From assembly GCF_000308295.2 (NCBI RefSeq), contig NZ_HG326652.1, positions 1,428,392-1,492,391 on the forward strand: a stretch of 64,000 nucleotides of DNA, given 5' to 3'. This DNA is from Afipia birgiae 34632. Its GTDB lineage: Bacteria; Pseudomonadota; Alphaproteobacteria; Rhizobiales; Xanthobacteraceae. The first letter of the stretch is position 1; each line of letters starts with the position of its first letter. Made by a program: the position numbers and the translations under genes. Shown here one piece after another: positions 36,943 through 45,846 of the stretch. A model generated the notes under the pieces. It was not told the DNA's origin. It worked only from the letters and a program-made list of their open reading frames with translations, and did no database searches.

Positions 36943-37968
36943 CTAGAAGCCTGATGCCGCCTGGTTGCCGTCGACCACCGCGCCGGCACGCGCGCGCCGC
37001 ACGTTGCTGGCAAGCTCGCCCGGCCGATCCTGATCCTTCGGGCGCGACGTCGCGAGCCGCAACACCGCGGCGTAACTCGGCTGCACTTCCATCCGCCCGG
37101 CATGCGGACCGCGCGTCAGAATTTCGTGCACGCGCCGCAGATTGTAGCAAGGCACATAGAACAGCAGATGATGCTCGATATGGTAATTGACGTAGTATGG
37201 CGCGACGAACAGCCGTTCGAGGAATCCCGCGCGCGTGGTGCGCGTGTTGCGTAGCGGGTCGTTGCTGTCCGGCACGACGGCGTGCTCCGCGATGTTGCGA
37301 ACGCGGCTGATCACCATCATCCACGTCATCAGAGGCGTGAGCCAGAGCAACGGATAAGCCCACCAGATCCCTGCCAGCGCGAGTCCTGCGAACAAAATCG
37401 CATTGACCACCATTTGCGGGCCGAGTTTCTCCCAGAAATTCGCAGCGCGTCGCCGCAACGTCCATGCGGGCTCGCCAATCGCATTCAGAAACTGCGCCTT
37501 GCGCTGCTGGTAACCGGTCTGGCCGGTGATATCGCGCCAGAATTTCCGTCGGTAGCTGGGCTGCGTGATCGGAAACGGCGCTGACAGGATCAGGTCGGGG
37601 TCATTGTCCTGCTGCGTATGAGCGTGGTGCTGAAGGTGATAGCGGCGATAGGCCCGCGTCTCCGCGAAAACTGGATAGGCGCAGAACCACTGGCTGAGAA
37701 ACATATTCAGTCTGTCGCCGTTCGCGAGACTGCCATGCGCCCCGTCATGCATCAGGATCGCAAGGCCAAGCTGACGCGAGCCGATGATGCCGACCGCCAG
37801 CAGAAACGTGAAGGGATTCGGCCACACCGCAACCATCGCAATCGATCCGAGGATGAGAGCCCAGGCGTGCGCGATCAGCGCGACACCCTTCCACGTCGAG
37901 CGCGTGCGAACCTCCACCAATTCCTGCTCGGTCATGAGGTCACGTGCACGGATGCGTGGAGCGGTCAT
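36943..37968 (-). CDS. membrane fatty acid desaturase family protein
   Basis: 341 residues with several membrane segments and the three histidine boxes of the di-iron desaturase/hydroxylase family: HDGAH (74-78), HLQHHAH (111-117) and HIEHH (263-267). Substrate likely an acyl lipid or acyl chain; chain position not predictable. Its ATG overlaps the stop of the upstream TetR gene by 4 bp (ATGA), so regulator and enzyme are one operon, probably under autorepression through the 25-bp palindrome at 38716-38740. Confidence 0.9.
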   Translation of the reverse strand: MTAPRIRARDLMTEQELVEVRTRSTWKGVALIAHAWALILGSIAMVAVWPNPFTFLLAVGIIGSRQLGLAILMHDGAHGSLANGDRLNMFLSQWFCAYPVFAETRAYRRYHLQHHAHTQQDNDPDLILSAPFPITQPSYRRKFWRDITGQTGYQQRKAQFLNAIGEPAWTLRRRAANFWEKLGPQMVVNAILFAGLALAGIWWAYPLLWLTPLMTWMMVISRVRNIAEHAVVPDSNDPLRNTRTTRAGFLERLFVAPYYVNYHIEHHLLFYVPCYNLRRVHEILTRGPHAGRMEVQPSYAAVLRLATSRPKDQDRPGELASNVRRARAGAVVDGNQAASGF

Positions 37969-38672
37969 TTGCGCTTCTCCTTGTTATCGGATGACGGTTG
38001 TTCGGCGGAATCCGCGGCGACGAGCCGGAGCCGCGCGCCATCGGCGGCGACATCGGCCTGGGGTCCAAGCAGGCGCAGCATCTCGGCGACAAGATCCTCG
38101 AAGGATCGCCCCATCGCGTGCCCCTCTATAGTCACGCCGATCGTGATCGCCCAGAAGCGCCGCGCGCTCGTTTCCGGATCGAGGCGCGAATGCCATCCGC
38201 GGGCGATCATCTCCGCGGCGTAGGCGCGCAACCCTTCGGAGTGCAGCCGCTCGACTGTGCGCTCCACCAGCGGAGCCAAATCCTGGCGGCGGCGAGTCAG
38301 TGTCATCGCTTCGACGAAGAAGCCGACGGCATCCGTCCGCATCACGCTTTCGACCAGCGAACGGGTGTAATCATTCGGCGAAAGCTGTTTGCCCGCGTTC
38401 TGCTCGGCGGCCCGAGCGACATACAGCACGTCGCGGCAGGCCGCCTCGACGAACAGCGCTTCCTTGGTACGGAAGTAGTAGGTGATCTGGCTCGGGAAAG
38501 CGTCTGCTGCTGCTGCGATTTCGGCGATCGAAACGCCCGCCACGCCGCGTTCCTTGAACAGGCTGCTGGCGGCATCGAGCAGCTGCGACCGCATCTGCCG
38601 CCCCGCCGTGCGGGTCGCACGGGATGCGTGTTTCGGATCGCGAATGCCACCGCTGGCAGGTCTGGCTTTCAT
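37965..38672 (-). CDS. TetR family transcriptional regulator
   Basis: 235 residues starting MKARPASGG at 38672. The N-terminal HTH is clear: RSQLLDAASSLFKERGVAGVSIAEIAAAAD followed by SQITYYFRTKEALFVEA (quoted in part). The C-terminal ligand domain is unassigned. Its stop overlaps the desaturase start, and a perfect 25-bp palindrome lies 43 nt upstream of its ATG. It is therefore a likely autoregulated repressor of the desaturase, perhaps sensing acyl-CoA or free fatty acid (inference). Confidence 0.9.
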   Translation of the reverse strand: MKARPASGGIRDPKHASRATRTAGRQMRSQLLDAASSLFKERGVAGVSIAEIAAAADAFPSQITYYFRTKEALFVEAACRDVLYVARAAEQNAGKQLSPNDYTRSLVESVMRTDAVGFFVEAMTLTRRRQDLAPLVERTVERLHSEGLRAYAAEMIARGWHSRLDPETSARRFWAITIGVTIEGHAMGRSFEDLVAEMLRLLGPQADVAADGARLRLVAADSAEQPSSDNKEKRK

Positions 38673-38715
38673 CCGCACTCTCGCAACCAAGGTCGCCTGA
38701 GCTATTCGATGTTGC

Positions 38716-38740
38716 TTTGTTTGTATGGCATACAAACAAA
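38716..38740. promoter_or_regulatory. perfect 25-bp palindrome, operator of TetR-desaturase operon
   Basis: TTTGTTTGTATG, one central G, then CATACAAACAAA: perfect 12-bp arms, 43 nt upstream of the TetR start. Position and symmetry are those of a TetR operator. Confidence 0.85.
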
Positions 38741-39003
38741 TAGATCAAGGCAGATTTGGCGGCCATCCGGTCCATCCAGCGCCTTGCAAACACCCTCAGA
38801 ATCCTTATAACCGCGCCATCCGTGGATCCCGGCCGGGAGCTGAACGGACGGTCTCACCAGTCTGACATTCCAGTTTGATTGATGCGGCAGGGCCAGTCGG
38901 TCCGTCGTCCCGTGCTTCCGCCTTCTGAGCAATATCGAGTCCTTTCCGAAGGGTCTCGAAGGGCTTGCCGCCAGGAACCGCGCTAACACTGGAAAGGACT
39001 CCC
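38741..39003. other. leader region of rpsF
   Basis: 263 bp upstream of rpsF, part of a 331-bp gene-free stretch that also contains the TetR operator. It should hold the rpsF operon promoter and possibly an autoregulatory S6-S18 leader, but I could not recognise that RNA motif with confidence. Confidence 0.4.
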
Positions 39004-39480
39004 ATGCCTCTTTACGAGCATGTTTTTCTCGCGCGTCAGGATGCGAGCGCCCAGCAGGTCGAAGAATTCACCACGCAGATTACCGGCGTGATCGAAGGTC
39101 TCGGCGGCAAGGTCACCAAGACCGAGAACTGGGGCGTGCGCTCCCTCACCTATCGCATGAACAAGAACCGCAAGGCTCATTTCATGCTGCTCAACATCGA
39201 CGGCCCCGCAGCGGTGGTCGCCGAGATCGAGCGTCAGGAACGCATCAACGAAGACGTTATCCGTTATCTCACCGTTCGCGTCGACGAGCTGGAGGAAGGT
39301 CCCTCCGCCATGATGCGCAAGGCCGAGCGTGACCGCGACGAGCGCGGTGGCGGCGGCTTCCGCGGCGATCGCGAAGGCGGCGGATTCCGTGGCGGCGACC
39401 GCGAAGGCGGCGGCTTCCGTGGTGACCGTGGTCCGCGCCGTCCACGTGATGAAGACGCAACCGCGTCGGTAGAGGAGTAA
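39004..39480 (+). CDS. rpsF: 30S ribosomal protein S6 with RGG-like tail
   Basis: 158 residues. Residues 1 to about 100 are a normal S6 ([54 protein letters not shown]). The C-terminal 50 or so residues are an arginine/glycine/aspartate repeat: GGGFRGDRE recurs about three times before [11 protein letters not shown] at 39004; in-frame codons back to 38965 are not conserved. First gene of rpsF-rpsR-DUF2232-rplI. Confidence 0.97.
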   Translation: MPLYEHVFLARQDASAQQVEEFTTQITGVIEGLGGKVTKTENWGVRSLTYRMNKNRKAHFMLLNIDGPAAVVAEIERQERINEDVIRYLTVRVDELEEGPSAMMRKAERDRDERGGGGFRGDREGGGFRGGDREGGGFRGDRGPRRPRDEDATASVEE

Positions 39481-39485
39481 GAACC

Positions 39486-39725
39486 ATGGCTGAAGCAGGT
39501 GCACGCCGTCCGTTCTTCCGCCGCCGCAAGACGTGCCCGTTCACGGGCCCGAACGCGCCGAAGATCGACTACAAGGATTCGAAGCTGCTGATGCGTTACG
39601 TGTCCGAGCGCGGCAAGATCGTGCCGAGCCGCATCACGGCCGTGTCGGCAAAGAAGCAGCGTGAACTCGCCCGCGCCATCAAGCGCTCGCGGTTCCTCGG
39701 CCTTCTGCCTTACGTGATCCGCTAA
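39486..39725 (+). CDS. rpsR: 30S ribosomal protein S18
   Basis: 79 residues. [24 protein letters not shown] and [28 protein letters not shown] (quoted in part) are the S18 core, which pairs with S6 on the platform of the 30S subunit. Begins 5 nt after rpsF. A strong terminator follows. Confidence 0.99.
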   Translation: MAEAGARRPFFRRRKTCPFTGPNAPKIDYKDSKLLMRYVSERGKIVPSRITAVSAKKQRELARAIKRSRFLGLLPYVIR

Positions 39726-39734
39726 AACGATACC

Positions 39735-39766
39735 GCGAGCGCGCGGCCTCCGCGCGCTCGCTTTTT
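39735..39766 (+). terminator. strong terminator after rpsR
   Basis: GCGAGCGCGCGG (39735-39746) and CCGCGCGCTCGC (39750-39761) form a perfect 12-bp stem with a 3-nt loop, followed by five T. It separates rpsF-rpsR from DUF2232-rplI and may lower their expression. Confidence 0.92.
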
Positions 39767-39855
39767 CTCTAATTCTCATAACACTGCGGGTCGTCCCACG
39801 GTGGATGGTTGGGGTTCAAGGAACCTCTAACTGCTCGAAAGGAGCAGGACAGCTG

Positions 39856-40824
39856 ATGATGACGGGCATCCTCATAGCAGTCGCGGCCGGCCTTGCGTCG
39901 GCGTTGATGTTCGCGTCGATCGTGTCCGGCGCGCTGATCTCGATCGTGCTGTTTTACCTCGCGCCGCTGCCGTTGATGGTCGCCGCGCTCGGCTGGGGAT
40001 CCGCCACCGCACTGATCGGCGGGATTGTCGCCGCGCTCGGCCTCGGCGGCATTTTCGGCTTCCCCTATATGGCGGCGTTCGCACTGACCATCGCGCTGCC
40101 CGCATGGTGGCTCGGATATCTAACGCTGCTGGCGCGCCCGGTCTCAAACGATCCACAGCTCGCAAATCTTGCGCCGGCGCTGGACTGGTATCCGACCGGC
40201 CGCATCCTGGTGTGGACCGCAGCGTTCGCGACCCTCACCACGATCAGCGCCCTGCTCACGCTCGGCACTGACGCGGAGACCATCACCTCCGCGCTGCGCC
40301 GTGGTCTGCTTCGCATCATCGGCGGCCGCGGAACTGCCACCCCGGCGGGGGAAAGCGAGCGGGTGGTCGATGCACTGGTCGCGGTGGCGCCCGGTGTCGC
40401 GACGATCATCGCCATGATCACGCTGACGCTCAATCTGTGGCTCGCCGCCAAGATCACGACCACATCCGGCCGCCTGATGCGCCCGTGGCCCGATCTGCGC
40501 ACCACGACGTTGCCGAAGACAGTGCTCGGCGCGCTGCTGGTCGCCGTCGTGCTCTGCTTTACCGGCGGACTGCTGGCGATGATCGCGCAGATCGTCAGTG
40601 CTGCGCTGCTGATGGCATACGCCTTCACCGGATTCGCGGTGCTGCATACCGTGACGCAGGCGTTTTCGGGCCGCGCCTTCGTACTGGGCGCCGCCTACGC
40701 CGGCACGCTGTTCATCGGCTGGCCGCTGATTGGAATGATCGGTCTCGGCCTCGCCGATGCCGTTCTGGGAATTCGACAAGCCTACTGGAATCGGCGCGGG
40801 CCACCGCCCCTGCCGACCTCCTGA
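39856..40824 (+). CDS. DUF2232 family integral membrane protein
   Basis: 322 residues with about eight hydrophobic segments, beginning [20 protein letters not shown]. Homologues sit between rpsR and rplI in many alphaproteobacteria, so the position supports the assignment. ATG at 39856 follows GGAGCAGGA; an ATG three bases later is also possible. Function unknown; relatives in Bacillus (YybS) are equally uncharacterised. Confidence 0.88.
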   Translation: MMTGILIAVAAGLASALMFASIVSGALISIVLFYLAPLPLMVAALGWGSATALIGGIVAALGLGGIFGFPYMAAFALTIALPAWWLGYLTLLARPVSNDPQLANLAPALDWYPTGRILVWTAAFATLTTISALLTLGTDAETITSALRRGLLRIIGGRGTATPAGESERVVDALVAVAPGVATIIAMITLTLNLWLAAKITTTSGRLMRPWPDLRTTTLPKTVLGALLVAVVLCFTGGLLAMIAQIVSAALLMAYAFTGFAVLHTVTQAFSGRAFVLGAAYAGTLFIGWPLIGMIGLGLADAVLGIRQAYWNRRGPPPLPTS

Positions 40825-40880
40825 TCTTCAACCTGAACGCAACATCTTCAACTCAACTCAGACATCAACGGAGAACTCAA

Positions 40881-41486
40881 ATGGAAGTCATTCTGCTGGA
40901 ACGCGTGGCCAAGCTCGGCCAGATGGGCGATGTGGTCAAAGTGAAGGACGGGTTCGCCCGCAACTTCCTGCTCAAGCGTAACAAGGCACTGCGCGCGACC
41001 AAGGAAAACCGCGAAAAGTACGACGGCATGAAGGCCGATCTCGAGGCCAAGAACATTCAGGCCAAGGGCGAAGCCACCAAGGTCGCCGAGAAGATCGACG
41101 GCCGCAACGTCGTCATCATCCGTCAGGCGTCGGAAACCGGCCAGCTTTACGGCTCGGTCTCGGTGCGTGACATCATGGCGGCGCTCGAAGCCGACGGCGT
41201 TTCGCTGAGCCGCCAGCAGGTGCTGCTCGACGCGCCGATCAAGACCATCGGCCAGCACAAGATCACCATCGCTGTGCATCCAGAAGTCGAAGTCCATGTC
41301 TCGACGACGGTTGCTCGCTCCGATGCTGAAGCCGAGCGCATCAACCGCGGCGAAGACGTCAACAGCCGTCAGGAAGATCGCGACGCGGCTGCCGAAGCCA
41401 TCGCCGCCGCCGGCGAATTCTTCGATCCGGAAGCCCATCACGACGAGGCCGCCGAACCGGCCGAAGCGCCTGCCGAAGAGAAGTAA
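40881..41486 (+). CDS. rplI: 50S ribosomal protein L9
   Basis: 201 residues. N-terminal RNA-binding domain [36 protein letters not shown] (quoted in part), a connecting helix, and a C-terminal domain with [11 protein letters not shown]9 is normally about 150 residues; here the last 50 are an acidic Ala/Glu-rich extension ([18 protein letters not shown]). ATG at 40881 with GGAG upstream. End of the ribosomal protein cluster. Confidence 0.98.
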   Translation: MEVILLERVAKLGQMGDVVKVKDGFARNFLLKRNKALRATKENREKYDGMKADLEAKNIQAKGEATKVAEKIDGRNVVIIRQASETGQLYGSVSVRDIMAALEADGVSLSRQQVLLDAPIKTIGQHKITIAVHPEVEVHVSTTVARSDAEAERINRGEDVNSRQEDRDAAAEAIAAAGEFFDPEAHHDEAAEPAEAPAEEK

Positions 41487-41500
41487 GCACACCGATGTTC

Positions 41501-41626
41501 CGTCATGGCCGGGCATAGCCGCCCGAAGGACGGCGTCGCTTCGCTCGCCCTATGTCCCGGCCATCCCGATCATGAAAGCACGGTGCCTGATCAATCGGGA
41601 TCACCGGGACAAGCCCGGTGATGACA
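41501..41626. repeat. intergenic repeat with nested palindromes (GTCATGGCCGGGC type)
   Basis: Two neighbouring inverted-repeat units: TCATGGCCGGGCATAG against CTATGTCCCGGCCAT (41503-41567), then GATCACCGGG/CCCGGTGATGAC (41599-41625). Sited directly after rplI. Typical of dispersed intergenic elements of this bacterial group (recalled). Confidence 0.65.
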
Positions 41627-41654
41627 TCGAGGATGTGTCTGTTCCGTTCAAACA

Positions 41655-41684
41655 AGCCCGGTCTCACATGAGGCCGGGCTTTTT
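41655..41684 (+). terminator. bidirectional terminator between rplI and thioesterase
   Basis: AGCCCGG (41655-41661) and CCGGGCT (41674-41680) with an inner pairable loop, followed by a T-run on the plus strand and TTGTTTG on the minus strand. It would serve the convergent rplI and thioesterase genes. Confidence 0.85.
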
Positions 41685-41686
41685 GT

Positions 41687-42142
41687 CTAGCTGACAACCT
41701 TCGGCGCGATGGCCTGATCGATCATCGCAATCGATGCCAGCGCGGTGGCGGTATGTTTCTCTGCGCCATCGATGATGCAGAAAACATCAGCAGCGACGAC
41801 CGACACTTGCCGTCCCGGCTTCACGACGCGCGCGCGACAGATCAATCGATCCCCCGACGCCGGTGCGAGCAGATTCAACTTGTACTCGGCGGTCAGCGCC
41901 GCTTGTCCCTTCACCGTCGCGGCCGCAATCGTGGTCGCATTGTCGATCAGGAATGCGGTGACGCCGCCGTGGAAGAACCCGTTCTGCTGTAACAGCTCTG
42001 GCCGGCGATCCACTGACAGAACGCAGCCGCCACGCGTGAGATCGGTCACCTCCGCGCCGACATGAGTCATGAATCCTTGCCGCATGACGTTGTTGCGGAT
42101 GTGCGCCGCGATCGGCGTGAACTCCGTATCTGTCTGAAGCAT
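41687..42142 (-). CDS. PaaI-type hotdog-fold thioesterase
   Basis: 151 residues starting MLQTDTEFTPIAAHI at 42142. Hotdog thioesterase features: RPELLQQNGFFHGGVTAFLIDNA with the HGG motif and a following Asp, and TAEYKLNLLAPASGDRL. Probably hydrolyses an acyl- or aryl-CoA; substrate unknown. Its start overlaps the stop of the upstream TetR gene (TAATG), so the two are co-translated. Confidence 0.88.
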   Translation of the reverse strand: MLQTDTEFTPIAAHIRNNVMRQGFMTHVGAEVTDLTRGGCVLSVDRRPELLQQNGFFHGGVTAFLIDNATTIAAATVKGQAALTAEYKLNLLAPASGDRLICRARVVKPGRQVSVVAADVFCIIDGAEKHTATALASIAMIDQAIAPKVVS

Positions 42143-42726
42143 TATTGCTCTCCCTTTGCCGTCAATGCGCGAACGGCGCATGCGATCAACACATCGGCAT
42201 GATCACGCGGATCGGACGGATCGCGGCCCGATAGCCATGCGCGGCAAACGAATTGAGCCGGACCGATAATCTGGCTGAAGAACAGCGAAGCCTGCATCGG
42301 CAGCAGTTCACCGCTCGCAACCAGCGGTGCGCGCCACGCTTCCACGCCTTCCGCGACCGTCGCGTTGCGCGCCATGCGCGCGTCACGCACATCCTGCGCC
42401 CATTCGCTGCGCGATATCTCGAACAGAAAATTGGCTTCGCGCCGATTGTCGACGACCCACGCCAGATGCGTGCGGATCAAACGCGCGATGCCCTCCTCCG
42501 CGCCGGGCGGCGGTTCAATTACATCGAGCATAGCGATGTGGTAGCGCCGCAGCACTTCGAGAAACAGCGTGCCCGCGAGCTCGCGCTTGGAGCCGAAGAA
42601 GTGGAAGAAGCTGCCGTTGGAAGCCCCGGCCCGTTCACGGATCGCAGCGACCGTCGCGCCCTCGAAACCGTCCTGATCGAACACCGCCAAAGCCGCCGTT
42701 AGCAGATCGTCGCGCACACCGGCCAT
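42142..42726 (-). CDS. TetR family transcriptional regulator
   Basis: 194 residues starting MAGVRDDLLTAALAVFDQDG at 42726, with GAGGA about 9 nt upstream; an ATG at 42747 lies upstream in frame. HTH: GFEGATVAAIRERAGASNGSFFHFFGSKREL (quoted in part). Probably represses itself and the overlapping thioesterase through the palindrome at 42754-42767. Ligand unknown, perhaps an acyl-CoA. Confidence 0.9.
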   Translation of the reverse strand: MAGVRDDLLTAALAVFDQDGFEGATVAAIRERAGASNGSFFHFFGSKRELAGTLFLEVLRRYHIAMLDVIEPPPGAEEGIARLIRTHLAWVVDNRREANFLFEISRSEWAQDVRDARMARNATVAEGVEAWRAPLVASGELLPMQASLFFSQIIGPAQFVCRAWLSGRDPSDPRDHADVLIACAVRALTAKGEQ

Positions 42727-42750
42727 CGCTATCGTCCTCGTGATCATGGA

Positions 42751-42770
42751 GTATTGCTCTAGAGCAAAAC
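42751..42770. promoter_or_regulatory. palindromic operator of TetR-thioesterase operon
   Basis: Perfect 14-bp palindrome TTGCTCT-AGAGCAA (42754-42767) extended to 20 bp (GTaTTGCTCT/AGAGCAAaAC) with one mismatch pair, 28-45 nt before the TetR start. TAGAG/CTCTA overlaps it as a second half-symmetric motif. Confidence 0.8.
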
Positions 42771-42836
42771 TCTAGTCAAGGCAGCAATCGTCAGGCAGGA
42801 CGCGGGCGCATCCGCATCCGCATCCGAATTCAGGCT

Positions 42837-43697
42837 TTAACGGGAGATCGGTGGTTCAGGCTTGCCAGCGGGAACCGGCGGCGGTCCAACCGGGACCACC
42901 GGCGCTGGCGGAGGCGGCGCGGGGCCGATGTCGATGGTCAACGGACCCGAGGGAACATCGTCCTTCGGGGGCGCTGCGGCCACCTCGGCCGGCTTCACGG
43001 CTTCCTTCGGCGCAGGCGTCACGGCAGGCACCGGGTCCGCGCGCGTTCCCTCGGCCTTGGCTGTTTCGCTCTTGTCGGCGTCCTTGGCGGGTTCAGGCTT
43101 GCCAGCATCGGGTTTGGCCTCCGCAGCGGGCTCGTCTTTCGGCGCCTCGTGCCGGGCTTCGATCTTGGGCGGCAACCCGTCCTTCCCGGCCTTGGCGGCC
43201 TCCCGGGCAGCCTGCCGAGCCGCCCGGCGCTCGGCCGCAGCCTTCTGGCGAGCCGCCGCGGTTTGAGAGTCAGGCGCACCGTTCTGCAATCCATCGGCAT
43301 CCGGTCTGGCTGCTTCTTGTGTCGGTGGTTTGCGACCCTTGGCCGCCTGTTCGGGGCCGGGCTCCGGTTTCGGGCCGCTTTTCGCCTCCTGACCCTGCCT
43401 GGTCAGATTTCCTCCGCCCGGCGCCGCGTTGGCGGCGCCATTGGAGAGGACATAAGCGCTCATGGCCGCGGCCATGTCGGTGCTCGTGGTGTAGTGCTGG
43501 CGCAAAAAGCTTGGCAGCGATCCGGGCGAGACGCTCTTCAGCAGTCCGCGCGAACTTTTATGGCACAGCGAGCAGGTGCTGGAGAAAATCTGGGAGGGAG
43601 GCTTGCCGGCTTCAAGATTTTGAGCGTCCGCCGGGATCGCCCCGAAACAGCCCAACACAAAAGCCACCGCCGCCAAAATGAGCGCTCGGCTCAACAT
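42837..43697 (-). CDS. exported monohaem cytochrome c-like protein with long low-complexity tail
   Basis: 286 residues. Signal peptide ending PADA, then a small cytochrome domain with the haem site CSLCH (42-46) and candidate Met ligands in STDMAAAMSAYV. From about residue 95 to the end the protein is a Pro/Ala/Lys/Glu-rich tail (AARQAAREAAKAGKDG, then PPPPAPVVPVGPPP). A periplasmic electron carrier with a wall-spanning or protein-binding tail is plausible. Stand-alone; partner oxidoreductase not evident. Confidence 0.8.
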   Translation of the reverse strand: MLSRALILAAVAFVLGCFGAIPADAQNLEAGKPPSQIFSSTCSLCHKSSRGLLKSVSPGSLPSFLRQHYTTSTDMAAAMSAYVLSNGAANAAPGGGNLTRQGQEAKSGPKPEPGPEQAAKGRKPPTQEAARPDADGLQNGAPDSQTAAARQKAAAERRAARQAAREAAKAGKDGLPPKIEARHEAPKDEPAAEAKPDAGKPEPAKDADKSETAKAEGTRADPVPAVTPAPKEAVKPAEVAAAPPKDDVPSGPLTIDIGPAPPPPAPVVPVGPPPVPAGKPEPPISR

Positions 43698-43866
43698 CCA
43701 AGATCTCCAGATTCATCGCCAGCCAAGGACAGACGGCGGTCCACCCTGCCCCCGACCTCGCGGTCACCTTTAGCGGATTATGCCGCGAATGGAAGCACCG
43801 AGATTTCGCATCAGGGTAACGTTGTTGATACTGCCGAGCTTCGTTCCGGCCCGGCTGATGGCCGAA

Positions 43867-44241
43867 CTAGATTCCGCTGCCGGGGGTGAAGCAGTAGACA
43901 TCCGCGCTATACGCACGCTCCGGTCTGGGGGCGCAGAGGTGGCTACGCCCGTCGGGATTGTCGCGCTTCTGCTCGACTTTCTGAGGAGGAACACGAAGCC
44001 ACTTCCCGTCTTCACGGCGCTTGGCAAGCCAGATGTCGCCTTCGATGCGGGCTTCGGTCGGGTAGCAGTCGTGTTGACTACAGCAGGATAGATGAGGGTT
44101 ATCCGGCCTCATCCAAGTCGAATAAAACTTCTCGTGGATTTCCTCGTCCTGCGGCGGGTGCTGATGTTGCGCGGATGCGCTCACGGCACCGAACAAAAGT
44201 CCGGCGGACATCAAGACAACGATGCCGCGCCAAGTGATCAC
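43867..44241 (-). CDS. small exported Cys-rich protein of unknown function
   Basis: 124 residues from a GTG at 44241, which has GGAG 8 nt upstream. Signal peptide ITWRGIVVLMSAGLLFGAVS with cleavage after ASA, then HQHPPQDEEIHEKFYSTWM and a cysteine cluster LSCCSQHDCYPTEAR (Cys53, 54, 59), with further Cys in HLCAP and VYCFTPG. Disulfide-stabilised periplasmic protein likely. The longer frame to 44424 is not credible. No known function. Confidence 0.75.
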   Translation of the reverse strand: MITWRGIVVLMSAGLLFGAVSASAQHQHPPQDEEIHEKFYSTWMRPDNPHLSCCSQHDCYPTEARIEGDIWLAKRREDGKWLRVPPQKVEQKRDNPDGRSHLCAPRPERAYSADVYCFTPGSGI

Positions 44242-44555
44242 AAGCACCACTCCGGCCACGGTCCCGGCACGCCCAGGACTCGGTAATAGACTATCACCGC
44301 AACAGCCGGAGAAAAAACAAAGATCCCGAGCCCTGACCTCACCGGGAAAAGCGATCAGCGATGGCCCCCGTAACGGACACTTCGCAACTGCGTGCGCCCG
44401 GCACCCAACCCACCTTTTTGGCATGCCGCCCCCGACTCACCGGACAAAAACGCAGAGCAGCCTTCCGCGACCGCCGCCTATGGCAAATTGCGATTGAATC
44501 CGGAGCAAAAACTCCCAACATTCAGGTGATGTGAGACCACTTTGGATCGTTGGAC
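44242..44555. other. intergenic region between divergent genes
   Basis: 314 bp between the Cys-rich exported protein and the cyclopropane synthase. No gene, repeat or clear operator was seen. Confidence 0.5.
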
Positions 44556-45815
44556 ATGCGTTCGATAGATCGCTTGCTACGGTTTTTCCTGAGCCAGTTC
44601 ATCCGCCGGGGCTCGGTGACGTTCACAACGTCGAGCGGCGCCACCTTCACCTGCGGCGACGGCACAGGGAAGTCGGTCGCGGTGAGGTTTCTGACAAAGG
44701 AGGCCGAACGTCACCTGTTGCTCGACCCGGAACTTGCACTGGGCGAAATCTACACCGACGGCGAGTTTGTGGTCGAAACCGGGTCGATGACCGATCTTCT
44801 GGAAATCGTGCTCGGTCAGCCGGATCTGGTGCCGCGCTGGTCCAGGGTTCGCTGGTGGCTCCGCTACCTGATCCGGCACTGGCAGCAATTCAATCCGCCC
44901 GAGCGCTCGAAGCGCAACGTCGCCAGCCACTACGATCTCGACGGGCGGCTGTATCGCCTCTTCCTCGACGCCGACATGCAATACAGTTGCGCCTACTTCG
45001 AGACGCCGGATTCGACGCTCGACGACGCGCAGCTTGCCAAGAAACGCCACGTCGCTGCCAAGCTGCTGGTCAAGCCCGACCACCACGTGCTTGACATCGG
45101 TTCTGGCTGGGGGGGCCTTGGCCTTTACCTCGCGGGGATGACCGGCGCGAATGTCACCGGTGTCACCCTGTCCGAAGAACAACTCGGCGTGTCCAACGCG
45201 CGCGCTGGTGAACTGAATCTGAGTGACCGTGCCAAATTCCGGTTACAGGACTATCGCGAGACGCCGGGTCCGTTCGACCGCATCGTTTCCGTTGGCATGT
45301 TCGAACATGTCGGCGTCGACTATTACGACACCTACTTCAAGCGCTGCGCGGAACTTCTCGCCGATGACGGCGTGATGGTGCTGCATTCGATTGGACGCTC
45401 GGAAGGCCCCGGCATCACCAATCCATGGATAGCAAAGTACATTTTCCCCGGCGGCTACATTCCGGCGTTGTCCGAAGTGCTGCCTGCGGTCGAGCGGGCC
45501 GGACTGCTGGTCGATGATATCGAAGTCCTACGGCTGCACTACGCCGAGACGCTGAAAGCCTGGCGCGAACGCTTCCTCGCCCGCCGTGAGGAAGCTGCGA
45601 AACTGTACGACGAACGCTTTGTCCGGATGTGGGAATTCTATCTCGCATCATCCGAGATGTCGTTCCGCAAGCAAAGCGTGATGGTGTTCCAGATCCAGCT
45701 CAGCAAACGTCAGGGCGTGGTTCCGATCACGCGTGATTACATCACCCGCGAGGAACAGCGCCTGCGCGAGGTCGAGGCAGCGAAGCGTCCTGTGCTGCGG
45801 CTTGCTGGCGAATAA
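44556..45815 (+). CDS. cyclopropane-fatty-acyl-phospholipid synthase family methyltransferase
   Basis: 419 residues. SAM-binding motif LDIGSGWGGLGLYLA, SVGMFEHVGVDYYDTYF with the Glu-His pair, NVASHYDLDGRLYRLFLD and MQYSCAYFE are those of the CFA synthase / mycolic methyltransferase family. It adds a methylene to unsaturated membrane acyl chains. ATG at 44556 (a TTG two codons earlier is in frame). Fits the nearby desaturase as lipid-modifying activity, though not in one operon with it. Confidence 0.93.
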   Translation: MRSIDRLLRFFLSQFIRRGSVTFTTSSGATFTCGDGTGKSVAVRFLTKEAERHLLLDPELALGEIYTDGEFVVETGSMTDLLEIVLGQPDLVPRWSRVRWWLRYLIRHWQQFNPPERSKRNVASHYDLDGRLYRLFLDADMQYSCAYFETPDSTLDDAQLAKKRHVAAKLLVKPDHHVLDIGSGWGGLGLYLAGMTGANVTGVTLSEEQLGVSNARAGELNLSDRAKFRLQDYRETPGPFDRIVSVGMFEHVGVDYYDTYFKRCAELLADDGVMVLHSIGRSEGPGITNPWIAKYIFPGGYIPALSEVLPAVERAGLLVDDIEVLRLHYAETLKAWRERFLARREEAAKLYDERFVRMWEFYLASSEMSFRKQSVMVFQIQLSKRQGVVPITRDYITREEQRLREVEAAKRPVLRLAGE

Positions 45816-45846
45816 ACCAATCCGGGATGCGGACGCCGTAAGGGGA

